38,334 bases of DNA from Christensenella sp. UBA1242. Lineage in GTDB: Bacteria > Bacillota > Clostridia > Christensenellales > UBA1242. The stretch lies in NCBI GenBank assembly GCA_002308915.1, contig DBWI01000021.1, forward strand, positions 2,635 to 40,968, read 5' to 3'. Position 1 is the first letter of the stretch; each line of letters opens with the position of its first letter. A program made the position numbers and the translations under genes. Shown piece after piece: positions 15,684-24,244 of the stretch. Below the pieces are notes generated by a model that ran no database searches, was not told the origin of the DNA, and was given only the letters and a program-made list of their open reading frames with translations.

Positions 15684-17132
15684 TTATTTCAATCTTTCAA
15701 TACAGTATTCTATTCTTTTGAGTGATTCATCTTTTCCAAGAAGATACATCATCTCTGCACTACCACCAGGAGTAACAACATTTCCTGTTACTGCAATACG
15801 AAGTGGCCACATAACCTTGCCAATTTTGTACTCGTGAGCTTCAGCATATTTTGCCAACTCAGCATTTATGTTTTCAACATTCCATTCTTTTAACTCTTCA
15901 AGTTTTGGCAACATGTCTTTTAATATTTCAAGACTTTGTGCTTTGTCTAACTTGTTCTTTTGATTTTCAAAAAGTGCCAAATCAAAATCACCATAATTTG
16001 AAAGGAATGCAAACAAGTTTGTGATATCACTAAACTTGTCAATTCTGCCTTGAGCAAGTGTTGAGGCAAATTCCCACTTGCTTTTAATGTAATCTGGTAA
16101 ATCATTAATATACTTTTGTGAGTATGCAACAAAATCATCATGTGGCATATTTTTGATGTATGCATTGTTAAACCAATCAAGTTTTTTGTAATCAAAAACA
16201 GCATCTGTTTTAACAAGTCCATCAGCAGTAAATATTTCTGTTAACTCATCAAGTGTAAAGAACTCTCTTTCTTGTTTTGGACTCCAGCCAAGAAGTGCAA
16301 TATAGTTGATAATTGCTTCTTGCAAATACCCATCTTCAATCAATTGATTGAATGCAACTGCCCCATGCCTTTTTGAAAGCTTTGATGTTGTGCCATCTGC
16401 ATTTTTTCCCATAATGACAGACAAGTGAATAATCTTTGGTGATTCCCAACCAAATGCATTATACAAAAGTTGATACTTTGGTGTTGAAGAAATATACTCC
16501 TTTCCTCTCATAACATGAGATATTGCCATAAGGTGATCATCAACAACATTACAGAAATTGTATGTTGGCAAACCATCACTCTTAAGCAAAATTTGGTCAT
16601 CAAGAGTGTTTGTGTCAACTGTTATATCTCCATACACTTCATCATGAAAGGTTACTGTTTGGTCAAAAGGAATTTTTTGACGAATAACATATGGAGCACC
16701 AGAAGCTAATTTTGCTTCAACTTCTTCTTTTGACAAGTTACGGCAATGTCTGTTATAGCCAAATGTTTGCTCACCATCATTTTCATCTTCTTCTTTGTTA
16801 TTATTGCAGAAACAATAATAAGCATGACCACTTTCTACAAGCTTTTCTGCGTATTCTTTGTATATTGATTTTCTTTCACTTTGAACATATGGTCCATAAC
16901 CACCATCTTTGTCTGGCCCTTCATCATGAATTAAATGAGTTTGCTTTAGTGTATCATAAATTATTTCTGTTGCACCAGGAACAAAACGTTTTTGATCTGT
17001 GTCTTCTATTCTCAAAACAAAAGTTCCATTATAGTGTTTTGCAAAAAGATAAGCATAAAGTGCTGTTCTTAAATTTCCAATATGCATATACCCTGTTGGG
17101 CTTGGTGCAAATCTTGTTCTTACTTTTTCCAT
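15684..17132 (-). CDS. gltX: Glutamyl-tRNA synthetase
   Basis: A 482-residue class I synthetase that charges tRNA-Glu; in bacteria without GlnRS it also misacylates tRNA-Gln. The N-terminal RFAPSPTGYMHIGNLRTAL carries the HIGH-type motif at 17-20, RIEDTD is at 41-46, a Cys-x-Cys pair at 108/110 with Cys130 suggests a zinc-like site, and KLSKR (KMSKS) is at 251-255. The C-terminal anticodon-binding helical region is complete. Whether it discriminates against tRNA-Gln cannot be read from sequence, and no glnS or gatCAB is in the window. The ATG follows AGGAGAAAAAA. It has its own promoter and no T-box leader. Confidence 0.95.
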   Translation of the reverse strand: MEKVRTRFAPSPTGYMHIGNLRTALYAYLFAKHYNGTFVLRIEDTDQKRFVPGATEIIYDTLKQTHLIHDEGPDKDGGYGPYVQSERKSIYKEYAEKLVESGHAYYCFCNNNKEEDENDGEQTFGYNRHCRNLSKEEVEAKLASGAPYVIRQKIPFDQTVTFHDEVYGDITVDTNTLDDQILLKSDGLPTYNFCNVVDDHLMAISHVMRGKEYISSTPKYQLLYNAFGWESPKIIHLSVIMGKNADGTTSKLSKRHGAVAFNQLIEDGYLQEAIINYIALLGWSPKQEREFFTLDELTEIFTADGLVKTDAVFDYKKLDWFNNAYIKNMPHDDFVAYSQKYINDLPDYIKSKWEFASTLAQGRIDKFSDITNLFAFLSNYGDFDLALFENQKNKLDKAQSLEILKDMLPKLEELKEWNVENINAELAKYAEAHEYKIGKVMWPLRIAVTGNVVTPGGSAEMMYLLGKDESLKRIEYCIERLK

Positions 17133-17162
17133 TTTTTTCTCCTATATATTCGTAAAAAACAT

Positions 17163-17201
17163 ATTACAACAAATTGTAATGCCATAAAAAAAATTTGTCA
17201 A
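17163..17201 (-). promoter_or_regulatory. gltX promoter with inverted repeat at the -10
   Basis: TTGACA (17196-17201), 17 bases, TACAAT (17173-17178). The inverted repeat attacaa-caaa-ttgtaat (17163-17180) covers the -10 box. Confidence 0.7.
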
Positions 17202-17279
17202 ATATAAACTCAAATATTTGAAATTTTTATTGACTTATATATATAATATATGATATTTTAATTTTGCAACAATAAATAT

Positions 17280-17362
17280 GCGGATGTGGCGAAATTGGCA
17301 GACGCGCAAGACTTAGGATCTTGTGGGCAACCGTGGGGGTTCAAGTCCCTTCATCCGCACCA
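17280..17362 (+). tRNA. tRNA-Leu(TAG)
   Basis: An 83-base class II tRNA: acceptor GCGGATG/CATCCGC, discriminator A, encoded CCA, anticodon loop CTTAGGA giving anticodon TAG (reads CUA), long variable arm. A TTGACT at 17230-17235 with a T-rich -10 region is a possible promoter. The run of A then T after the CCA is a weak terminator at best, so read-through into the GGDEF gene is possible. Confidence 0.95.
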
Positions 17363-17458
17363 ACAAAAAAAAACACTTTTTTTTATCTCAAGTTAAATTG
17401 TGTTTAATTTCAAATTTTACAAATTGCTTTAAAAATTTAACAAAAGGGATATACACTT

Positions 17459-18574
17459 ATGAAATTTTTAAAAACAATTATTAATTATATTTGCTATTGC
17501 GGAATTGATAAAAACGAATATAAAAAAATAAAAAAAGATGCTTATATCTCAAATTTTAAGGTATGGCGTGTTCTTCATTGCTTTATGATAATTGTGTTTG
17601 CATTTTTATCTTTAGCTTCATTTTTTGTAAAAATAATGGAAACAAATCGTTTATTCTATTTAATTGCTTTAGGATATTCAATTGTTGCTGCACTATTATT
17701 TTTATTTGTATTTAAAAAAGATTCATTGATTGCACAATTTGCAATCTACTTATCAATTTCATTATTGTTTTTATTTGCTTGTTTTATTACAAAAAATAAA
17801 CCAAACACCCCTGCTGCAACATTTATTGTATTCTTGCTTATTGCTCCAATGTTTATGATTGACAAGCCATATTTTATGTCAATAGAATTAACTGTTGCAT
17901 CAATCATAAACATACTTTGGATGAAAAGTATAAAACCATATGATATTTGGCAAATAGATTTAATCAATATCATTGCATTCACATTAATTGGTATTTTTAT
18001 TCATATAATGGCAAATTCAATTCGTATCAAAGAATTTGTATTGGAAAGACAACTGGAAAGACAAAGAGATTATGATGAATTAACTGGTATAAAAAACAAA
18101 GCATCACTTACTAGAGAAATTAATGCATTTTTTGCAGATAGTTCAAAAGACAAAGGTATATTATTTATGCTTGATATTGATCGTTTTAAGTCAATCAATG
18201 ACAACTTTGGCCATGACATCGGCGATGTTGTTATTCGCCAAGTTGGAGCTTTGCTTGATAGAACATTTACAAGAAATGATATTGTTGGACGCTTTGGGGG
18301 TGATGAATTTATTGTCTTTATTAAAGATACCAACGAAAGAGAAATAGCAGAAAAATATGCACAGGAAATAATTGATGGTGCGTTAAACCAAATAACTTTA
18401 CCTGACCCAAACCAAAAAGTTAGTTTAAGTATTGGTATAGCACGATATCACGGCACTGAAAAGAACTATTCTGACATTTTCAAAAAAGCAGACATTGCAT
18501 TATATAAATCAAAAGCAAAAAAAGAAAAGAAATTCTGTTTTTATCAAGATGCTATTGCAGAAGACAACAAATAG
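17459..18574 (+). CDS. Membrane-bound diguanylate cyclase (GGDEF domain)
   Basis: 371 residues: about six TM helices (36-58, 66-86, 91-111, 118-134, 137-157, 168-186) forming a membrane sensor, then a GGDEF domain from about 200. FMLDIDRFKSINDNFGHDIGD matches the metal/substrate region and the active-site loop is GRFGGDEF (GGDEF at 280-284), so it should make c-di-GMP from GTP. The product-inhibition site (RxxD five residues before GGDEF) reads TRND, so the first Arg is missing. The ATG is preceded by AAAGGGAT at a longish spacing. It lies downstream of tRNA-Leu and ends at a terminator shared with deoC. Confidence 0.9.
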   Translation: MKFLKTIINYICYCGIDKNEYKKIKKDAYISNFKVWRVLHCFMIIVFAFLSLASFFVKIMETNRLFYLIALGYSIVAALLFLFVFKKDSLIAQFAIYLSISLLFLFACFITKNKPNTPAATFIVFLLIAPMFMIDKPYFMSIELTVASIINILWMKSIKPYDIWQIDLINIIAFTLIGIFIHIMANSIRIKEFVLERQLERQRDYDELTGIKNKASLTREINAFFADSSKDKGILFMLDIDRFKSINDNFGHDIGDVVIRQVGALLDRTFTRNDIVGRFGGDEFIVFIKDTNEREIAEKYAQEIIDGALNQITLPDPNQKVSLSIGIARYHGTEKNYSDIFKKADIALYKSKAKKEKKFCFYQDAIAEDNK

Positions 18575-18580
18575 ACAACA

Positions 18581-18612
18581 AAAAAATTCCACCTTTTTAG
18601 ATGGAATTTTTT
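18581..18612. terminator. Bidirectional terminator between the GGDEF gene and deoC
   Basis: Stem aaaaaattcca/tggaatttttt around a 10-base loop; A-run and T-run serve both convergent genes. Confidence 0.88.
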
Positions 18613-18637
18613 ATTTAATTAAATATCTTGTTTTTGA

Positions 18638-19273
18638 TTACTCCATAATTTTTACGCCACTACTGGTGCCAAGTCTTTTGGCTCCAGCATTTATCATTGC
18701 AAGTGCTGTTTGTTTATCTCTTATTCCCCCACTCGCCTTAACAAATTTGTTACCATTCATTTTTGATGCCATAAGTCTTACTGTTTCTAGTTGTGCTCCT
18801 TCACCAACAAAACCAGTACTTGTTTTTATGCATTCTGCTTTTGAAAGATTTACAATTTCGCACATCTTTTCTACTTCATCTTGACTTAGCAAACTTGTTT
18901 CAATAATAACCTTTGTAAGCACTCCTGCTTTTTCTCTTATTTCATTTATCTCATCAAGAATATAGTTATAATCCTTTTCTTTTAGTTTTGAATTGTTGAT
19001 AACCATATCAATTTCATTTGCTCCATTTTTTACAGCTTCAACAGCTTCCAAAACTTTTATATTTGTTGTATTTGCACCAAGTGGGAACCCAACAACACAA
19101 GCAATTTTTACATTTGATTTATCCAGACATTTTTTTGCCAATTTTACAAAATGCGGATTTACACATACACTAAAAAAATTGTTTTTTTTTGCTTCTTCAC
19201 ACAATCTTTTTATGTCATCTGATGTGCAAGCTGGCTTTAAAAGTGTGTGGTCAATATATCTATTTATTTCCAT
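18638..19273 (-). CDS. deoC: Deoxyribose-phosphate aldolase
   Basis: A 211-residue class I aldolase of usual length that cleaves 2-deoxyribose-5-phosphate to glyceraldehyde-3-phosphate and acetaldehyde. The N-terminal IDHTLLKP, the Schiff-base lysine in CIKTSTGF, the second catalytic lysine in FVKASGGIR and GTSSGVKIM at the C terminus are all present. It would act in salvage of deoxynucleosides, and a pyrimidine-type 5'-nucleotidase elsewhere in the window could supply substrate. The ATG follows GGGGGAG. It is monocistronic, with a promoter facing that of the second GGDEF gene. Confidence 0.96.
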   Translation of the reverse strand: MEINRYIDHTLLKPACTSDDIKRLCEEAKKNNFFSVCVNPHFVKLAKKCLDKSNVKIACVVGFPLGANTTNIKVLEAVEAVKNGANEIDMVINNSKLKEKDYNYILDEINEIREKAGVLTKVIIETSLLSQDEVEKMCEIVNLSKAECIKTSTGFVGEGAQLETVRLMASKMNGNKFVKASGGIRDKQTALAMINAGAKRLGTSSGVKIME

Positions 19274-19286
19274 ATTTTTTCTCCCC

Positions 19287-19325
19287 CTCTATATTATATA
19301 TAGAGTATTAGTTGTTTTTAGTCAA
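19287..19325 (-). promoter_or_regulatory. deoC promoter with inverted repeat at the -10
   Basis: TTGACT (19320-19325), 17 bases, TATATA (19297-19302). The perfect inverted repeat ctctatat-tat-atatagag (19287-19305) covers the -10 and the likely start. Confidence 0.65.
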
Positions 19326-19356
19326 ATATTTCGATATACTTTGCAAAAACAATTTC

Positions 19357-19385
19357 TTGACAAAAATCGACACATATGCTATACA
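19357..19385 (+). promoter_or_regulatory. Promoter of the second GGDEF gene, implying a near-leaderless mRNA
   Basis: TTGACA (19357-19362), 17 bases, TATACA (19380-19385). The start codon begins 10 bases after the -10 box and no ribosome site precedes it. Confidence 0.65.
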
Positions 19386-19394
19386 TAAAACATT

Positions 19395-20768
19395 ATGAAT
19401 ACAAAAAAGAAAATATCTATTTCAACATTAATTGTTATAAGTGTATCTATTGTTTTGTTTTTGATTGATATCCTTTTGGGTGGAATTATGATGGCCAGAT
19501 CAATTACAAAAATGAAGCAAATCATTCAAAACAAAATTTTGGAAGTATCTCAAACCGCAGCTGCATTTTTGGATGGTGATGAAATAAAATCATTAACAGT
19601 AGCAGACAAGAATACAGAAAAATACAAAAAAGCATATAATACTTTGGCACTATTCAAAACCAATAATATTGATGATAATGCCGGTATGGCTTTTATTTAT
19701 GTTCTTGTTAAAAATGATGAAAACAAAATCGTTTTTTCTGTTGACCCAAGTGATGACCCTGCAATATTTTTGGAAGAAGAAGCAGTTGTTACAGATGCAA
19801 TGTTAAATGCATTTAATGGAAAAGCAGATTTTGATAACCAATCTTATCAAGACAGATGGGGTGATTTGTATAGTGCATATTGTCCAATATTTGGTGCTGA
19901 TAAAACCGTAAAAGCTGTTGTTGGTGTTGATGTTTGGGCAAAATGGTACAAAAGCGAAATTACTGCTAGCACAATCACAATTGGAATTGGCAGTATAATA
20001 TCTATTGCAATTACAGCATTGGTAACAATCTTTATCACAAGAAAACTTAGAAAAAGATTAAGCACTTTGAACAGTGATATGAGCGAGCTTCAAGGAAGCA
20101 TTAAAACTTTGATTAAAGATATCAATGATAATCAACATATTGAAAACTTTGATGATAAAGCAAAAAACAATGACACTTTGCTACAACTAAAAGAACAAAT
20201 TAACTATGCCAAAATTGCAATCAAAAATTATATTGAATATACTCATCACCAAGCTTTTATTGATACATTAACTGGCTTGGGAAACAGAAATGCATATTTT
20301 GCTGCTGTTGAAAAAATTGAGCACAAAATAGAAACTGATGAATACATAAACTTAGCAGTAATAGTATTTGATATTAACGGAATGAAAAACATAAACGATA
20401 TTATTGGTCACGAAGCTGGCGATAAGGCACTTATATTAACAGGCGAATGTTTAAGAGAAATATTTGGAGAAAATATTTCATACAGAATTGGTGGTGACGA
20501 ACTAGTCGTTATATATCAAAATGTATATGAAAAAACTATTCAAAACAAACTCGACGATTTCAAAAAACTCGTTAAAGAAAAGAATGATAAAAATAATCTA
20601 GAATTTATGTTATCAATTTCTAGTGGATATTCATTCTTTAACAAAAATAAAGATTCAAAATTCCAAGACATATTTAATCGTGCCGACGAAGAAATGTACA
20701 AAGAAAAATTGAACTATTATAAAGAAAACAATGTAATAAGACAAAAAAATCGTAAAATAAACAACTAA
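19395..20768 (+). CDS. Diguanylate cyclase with extracellular sensor domain
   Basis: 457 residues: TM helix at about 10-32, an extracytoplasmic region of about 150 residues (Cache-like, with DxGMAFIYVLVKND and VVGVDVW), TM helix at about 190-215, a linker with coiled-coil character, then a GGDEF domain from about 285. The active-site loop is YRIGGDEL (GGDEL at 366-370) and FDINGMKNINDIIGH matches the metal-binding loop. No RxxD inhibition site precedes the loop. It should convert GTP to c-di-GMP in response to an external ligand. No Shine-Dalgarno sequence is visible upstream. Confidence 0.88.
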   Translation: MNTKKKISISTLIVISVSIVLFLIDILLGGIMMARSITKMKQIIQNKILEVSQTAAAFLDGDEIKSLTVADKNTEKYKKAYNTLALFKTNNIDDNAGMAFIYVLVKNDENKIVFSVDPSDDPAIFLEEEAVVTDAMLNAFNGKADFDNQSYQDRWGDLYSAYCPIFGADKTVKAVVGVDVWAKWYKSEITASTITIGIGSIISIAITALVTIFITRKLRKRLSTLNSDMSELQGSIKTLIKDINDNQHIENFDDKAKNNDTLLQLKEQINYAKIAIKNYIEYTHHQAFIDTLTGLGNRNAYFAAVEKIEHKIETDEYINLAVIVFDINGMKNINDIIGHEAGDKALILTGECLREIFGENISYRIGGDELVVIYQNVYEKTIQNKLDDFKKLVKEKNDKNNLEFMLSISSGYSFFNKNKDSKFQDIFNRADEEMYKEKLNYYKENNVIRQKNRKINN

Positions 20769-20773
20769 AAATT

Positions 20774-20804
20774 AAAAAACGAATCTATTAGGATTCGTTT
20801 TTTT
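20774..20804. terminator. Bidirectional terminator between the GGDEF gene and ygjV copy 2
   Basis: Stem AAAAAACGAATC/GATTCGTTTTTT; the stop codon of the minus-strand gene is inside the loop region. Confidence 0.88.
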
Positions 20805-21396
20805 CATCTATTCCCTGTTCATTATTTTGCAAATTTGTATCATCTTGACTGCTTTTTTTGTTTTTGAATATTGCTTGCATAATTGGAGTTTGTTTTTTCA
20901 AGATACAATAATAAACAAAACAAGTTGTTGTGCAAATTAAGTTTATTGCTTCAAAAGACATTGAAATATATGCACCAATAATTGCCTTGTATGTGATGTA
21001 TAATGTTTCGTTAATCATGTACGAAATTCTAAGCACTGTTTGATTATCTTGCCAACTACCAAACCCAGCAGAAAGCAAAGCAAACATTGGCATAAGGTCA
21101 AGCGCATCTTGCCATGTGAGAATTGTTATCACAACAAACGCAGCTTCAAAAATAATTAACCAAACCCAATTTGGTTTTATTTTTTTATAAGCATAAATAG
21201 TAAAAATAGTTGTTCTTATTGCTGCCACAATACAAATACATGCCGTAGCATATCTTGCAAATGAAAGATACATTGCAAAACATATTATATTGTTCAATGT
21301 GTAGATGAGCATCATCTTCCATTTTTCTTTTTGCAATATTGCAAAAACCGACACAAGTGCAGTTGCAATTTGAAATATAATCTGTAGTGTTTCCAA
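20788..21396 (-). CDS. YgjV-like inner-membrane protein (copy 2)
   Basis: 202 residues with about six to seven hydrophobic segments and a polar Gln/Asn/Asp-rich cytoplasmic tail (about 170-202). It shares the layout of the copy at 2489-3040: a short N-terminal helix pair, a central region with Arg in a membrane segment (VAAIRTTIFTIYAY), and a late ISYMINETLYITYKAIIGAY block. Identity between the copies is low. The start is TTG at 21396 with AGGG upstream, so the first residue is tentative. It is monocistronic and downstream of the protease terminator. No function is established for the family. Confidence 0.68.
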   Translation of the reverse strand: METLQIIFQIATALVSVFAILQKEKWKMMLIYTLNNIICFAMYLSFARYATACICIVAAIRTTIFTIYAYKKIKPNWVWLIIFEAAFVVITILTWQDALDLMPMFALLSAGFGSWQDNQTVLRISYMINETLYITYKAIIGAYISMSFEAINLICTTTCFVYYCILKKQTPIMQAIFKNKKSSQDDTNLQNNEQGIDEKNES

Positions 21397-21419
21397 TAGT
21401 TTTTCCCTTGTCCTAATCT

Positions 21420-21448
21420 AAAATACTATGCAATCACTTTTATGTCAA
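21420..21448 (-). promoter_or_regulatory. Promoter of ygjV copy 2
   Basis: TTGACA (21443-21448), 17 bases, TATTTT (21420-21425). The -35 abuts the terminator of the upstream protease gene. Confidence 0.6.
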
Positions 21449-21473
21449 TAAAAAAAAGGCTAAAAGCCTTTTT
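21448..21473 (-). terminator. Terminator of the lipoprotein protease gene
   Basis: A minus-strand stem AAAAAGGCT-TTT-AGCCTTTTT continuing into a T-run; it overlaps the stop codon of the gene. Confidence 0.88.
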
Positions 21474-22977
21474 ATTGTATTTCTGCAGCTGTAAATATGT
21501 GAGCTTGTGAAGTTTGAATTGTATCACCACGCAAACATTTTACTATCATTGTGTCACCCACCCTAAGATTTAACAAGATGTCACCAATGTCAAAATTTCT
21601 GTTGACTGCATATTCATATCCATTAATTGATATTGATTGAACTTTGTCATTAACTTGCAAACCAATTTGTTCTGCAATGGAATTTTCTACAATTTCTTCA
21701 ATAACAACATCTTCTTCGATATTGCCATAACCAAGATTGCTGTCATATACATATTTTGAATTTTTTGCACTTACTGTTATTCCAATAATTGGCTTTTTTA
21801 CAGAAGAAATGTTTGTTCCATCATAATTGTCCATAATGTTGGCAACAGCATTTTTTACAATATGAAGTGGTATTGCATAGTTGATATTTTGGTCTTCTTT
21901 GTTACCTGCATTTGTTATTCCAATCAACTCACCTTTGCCATTAAACAATCCACCGCCAGAACTGCCACCATAAATTGATGTGTCAATTCTTATGCTTCTA
22001 TAATTTCTTGCAGTACCATCAATAGCCAAAGCAATATACTCATTGTCTACGCTAACAATACCTTCTGTTGCACTGATACCTTCATTTTCTGGGTTACCAA
22101 TTGCAATTGCAGTTTGTCCAACATGATATTCATCAGCAAATTTTACTGCTTTTACATTTGGATTTACTGCCAAAATATTGCTTGTTGGAACTTTTAATAA
22201 AGCAATATCATGATTAATTGAACCACCAATATATTCAAGTTCTATACCATAATCACCATAGTTGTATATTGTGTAATCTTTTGCATCTTTTGTACCACTA
22301 TCAACAGGAGTACTCTCACTACCATACAAATAACCAACAACTCTTTTGGCAATTTTTGTTGTTCCATTATCCTCATTGGCATTCGCATTGTACACAACAT
22401 GATAATTTGTCATTACATATGTATAATCAGTTTCAATCTTGTATATTACAGCAGAACCACACATTACAGACACTTTGTTTACTGTTTGAATTTGAAAACC
22501 TGAAATTACTTGTTGAGTAACACAAAATTCTGTATAAACCTTAAGGCAAGATTGCAAACAATTACTAATAATTCTGCTATTGTCAGTTTGGTTTATTGTA
22601 AGATATTCTTTCAAAAAATCTGCATAAGAAATTTCACCATACTCTTCAACATATTTGGCATAAATTTCTGCAATACTTACATCTTCGCCATCTTCCCCTC
22701 TTTGCCCATTATGGCCATCTTCGCCATCCTTTCCATCTTTGCCATCTTTCCCATTTTTGAGTGTAAAAGTTGAAGTTGTCCCATCTGAATATGTTATTGT
22801 GTAAACATCACCTTCTTCATTTGATGTTGTTAACTCAATGTTTGTAACATACTTTGAATCAGGATTGACTGCAACTACATCCAAAGTACATGCACTTACA
22901 AAAAGTGGAACAATTGCAAAACAAAAAATTAGAATAATTGAAGTTAATATTTTTTTGAACAATTTTTTATTTTTCAT
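21472..22977 (-). CDS. Lipoprotein trypsin-like/PDZ serine protease with collagen-like linker
   Basis: 501 residues. A lipoprotein signal peptide ends at VSAC with Cys30 as lipid anchor, so the protein should sit on the outer face of the membrane. A small beta region (about 40-75, ending YSDGTTSTFTLKNG) leads to eight Gly-X-Y triplets (76-99), then a helical segment, a trypsin-like domain with His193 (TNYHVV), Asp257 (NHDIAL) and Ser340 (GGSSGGGLF), and one C-terminal PDZ domain (about 375-490). This is the HtrA/DegP catalytic plan with a lipid anchor replacing the usual TM helix. The ATG follows TGGAGG. Several Cys residues (140, 144, 152, 173) are unusual. Confidence 0.9.
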   Translation of the reverse strand: MKNKKLFKKILTSIILIFCFAIVPLFVSACTLDVVAVNPDSKYVTNIELTTSNEEGDVYTITYSDGTTSTFTLKNGKDGKDGKDGEDGHNGQRGEDGEDVSIAEIYAKYVEEYGEISYADFLKEYLTINQTDNSRIISNCLQSCLKVYTEFCVTQQVISGFQIQTVNKVSVMCGSAVIYKIETDYTYVMTNYHVVYNANANEDNGTTKIAKRVVGYLYGSESTPVDSGTKDAKDYTIYNYGDYGIELEYIGGSINHDIALLKVPTSNILAVNPNVKAVKFADEYHVGQTAIAIGNPENEGISATEGIVSVDNEYIALAIDGTARNYRSIRIDTSIYGGSSGGGLFNGKGELIGITNAGNKEDQNINYAIPLHIVKNAVANIMDNYDGTNISSVKKPIIGITVSAKNSKYVYDSNLGYGNIEEDVVIEEIVENSIAEQIGLQVNDKVQSISINGYEYAVNRNFDIGDILLNLRVGDTMIVKCLRGDTIQTSQAHIFTAAEIQ

Positions 22978-22998
22978 TCCAAACCTCCATATAAAAAT

Positions 22999-23027
22999 AT
23001 TATAGTTTTTGTTTTAAATTTTGTCAA
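22999..23027 (-). promoter_or_regulatory. Promoter of the lipoprotein protease gene
   Basis: Perfect TTGACA (23022-23027), 17 bases, perfect TATAAT (22999-23004). Confidence 0.88.
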
Positions 23028-23070
23028 AAATTTAACAACACAAAAAGATTAAAAATTGCTTAATATTAAA

Positions 23071-23099
23071 TTGACACAAAACACAAAAAATATAATAAT
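23071..23099 (+). promoter_or_regulatory. Promoter of the YhhN-family gene
   Basis: TTGACA (23071-23076), 17 bases, AATAAT (23094-23099); neighbouring TATAAT hexamers at 14- and 22-base spacing make the exact -10 uncertain. Confidence 0.6.
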
Positions 23100-23123
23100 A
23101 TAATTGTTAAAAAGAGGACACAA

Positions 23124-23786
23124 ATGCTAATATTCAATATACTATTGGGCTTGGTAATTTATGGAACAAGCATATACTATTTATTCTTTGACAATGCAAC
23201 ACTTCTTGTTAAAGATATTGCAAGTTTTTTGTTTGTTTTGCTAGGCATTATTAATATTTTGTGGAATTACAAAAAACATACAAAAAAAGACAAACTTGTT
23301 AATGTGTTTGTTTTTCTTGGATTGTTATTTGGTTTCTTTGGTGACATTATGCTCAACAAACTATTCCTTGTTGGTGGAGTTTTGTTTACTGTTGGACACC
23401 TATTTTATATTGTTGCATTTTTGGTTGTACAAGAATTCTCAATTAAAGATTTTGCAATTAGCTTAATAACTATTGGAATAACACTTGTGATTGTGTTTAT
23501 GCCAAAAGAACTCAACTTTGCAAGTTACTTACCTATTGTTGCTATCTATGCAATGATTATTGCCGTTATGTTTGCAAAAGCAATTTGTAATGTTGTGTTT
23601 GCAAAACAAAAATCTATTCAATCAATACTAATGCTTGTTGGTGCAATTCTATTCTACTTTTCGGATGCAATGTTAATGATTTATAATTTTGGAGTATTTA
23701 ATCCAATATACTTCAAGTTGTGTATCTTGACTTATTACCCTGCACAAATACTTTTTGCAATTAGTATGGCAAAATACAAAAATTGA
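23124..23786 (+). CDS. YhhN/TMEM86 family membrane protein, lysoplasmalogenase-like
   Basis: A 220-residue protein with about seven to eight TM helices. The family polar residues within membrane segments are visible: FGDIMLN (about 71-77), the GHLFYI His and the late FYFSDAMLM with Asp. Characterised YhhN proteins hydrolyse the vinyl-ether bond of lysoplasmalogens. Plasmalogens are typical of anaerobic clostridia, which fits the inferred lifestyle, but activity here is inference. The ATG follows AGAGGAC. It is a single-gene unit divergent from the protease gene. Confidence 0.82.
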   Translation: MLIFNILLGLVIYGTSIYYLFFDNATLLVKDIASFLFVLLGIINILWNYKKHTKKDKLVNVFVFLGLLFGFFGDIMLNKLFLVGGVLFTVGHLFYIVAFLVVQEFSIKDFAISLITIGITLVIVFMPKELNFASYLPIVAIYAMIIAVMFAKAICNVVFAKQKSIQSILMLVGAILFYFSDAMLMIYNFGVFNPIYFKLCILTYYPAQILFAISMAKYKN

Positions 23787-23810
23787 ATAAAAAAGTGTAA
23801 AAATACAATA

Positions 23811-23836
23811 AAAAACTCCTAATTTTAGGAGTTTTT
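23811..23836. terminator. Bidirectional terminator after the YhhN and coiled-coil genes
   Basis: Stem aaaaactccta/taggagttttt with an attt loop. Nearly the same stem recurs after the second coiled-coil gene. Confidence 0.88.
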
Positions 23837-23840
23837 TGCT

Positions 23841-24158
23841 TTATAAATTTAAATTTGTGTCAATATCTATATATTTTTCTTTTTTCATTTCTTCTAATTT
23901 TTGTTTTCCAAAAGCAATCTTGATGCGAAGTTTTCTTGCATTCTCTTTATATTCATCAATGTCGTTTTGCAAAGAAAATATCAAATTATCATATGAAACA
24001 TTGTAGCCATCTGATTCTTCATTTTCCAATGATTCTTTGTTTTGATAGAACTCTATTTCTTTTTTGAACCCTTCTATATCTCTATAGATTTGGTCAAGTT
24101 CTTTTTCCATTGACTTGATTTTGTGCTCAAGTGCTTTTATTTTTATATTATCAAACAT
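23841..24158 (-). CDS. Coiled-coil protein of unknown function (tandem copy A)
   Basis: A 105-residue, highly charged, Lys/Glu-rich protein with heptad-like spacing through 8-45 and 65-95, predicting two helices and a polar break (EENESDGYN-like region, about 46-56). The N terminus MFDNIKIKALEHKIKSMEKEL and the C terminus KIAFGKQKLE...KYIDIDTNLNL match copy B closely. There is no signal peptide or membrane helix. The leader has the ribosome site AGGTGAG. The conserved ends, including DIDT near the C terminus, probably carry the shared function; no known family is recognised. Confidence 0.75.
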   Translation of the reverse strand: MFDNIKIKALEHKIKSMEKELDQIYRDIEGFKKEIEFYQNKESLENEESDGYNVSYDNLIFSLQNDIDEYKENARKLRIKIAFGKQKLEEMKKEKYIDIDTNLNL

Positions 24159-24180
24159 TTTCTCACCTACTTACAATTAT

Positions 24181-24209
24181 ATTATACATGAATTAATAAT
24201 ATATGTCAA
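24181..24209 (-). promoter_or_regulatory. Promoter of coiled-coil copy A
   Basis: Perfect TTGACA (24204-24209), 17 bases, perfect TATAAT (24181-24186). Confidence 0.85.
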
Positions 24210-24221
24210 TTGAGCATTAAA

Positions 24222-24244
24222 AAACTCCTAATGGTTAGGAGTTT
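24222..24244 (-). terminator. Terminator of coiled-coil copy B
   Basis: Stem AAACTCCTAA/TTAGGAGTTT with a 3-base loop; it overlaps the stop of copy B. The T-run on the minus strand is short. Confidence 0.75.

Noticed and set aside
16335..16352. Perfect 18-base palindrome built on ttcaatcaa, resembling the ArsR half-site
   Set aside because: It is inside the gltX coding sequence and explained by the codons; no promoter is near.
17363..17458. Terminator between tRNA-Leu(TAG) and the GGDEF gene
   Set aside because: Only an A-run/T-run pairing with no GC is present; too weak to list as a terminator.
18980..19020. TTGAT...ATCAA pair within deoC
   Set aside because: The spacer is 6 rather than 4 bases and it lies in coding sequence, so it is not counted as an FNR-type box.
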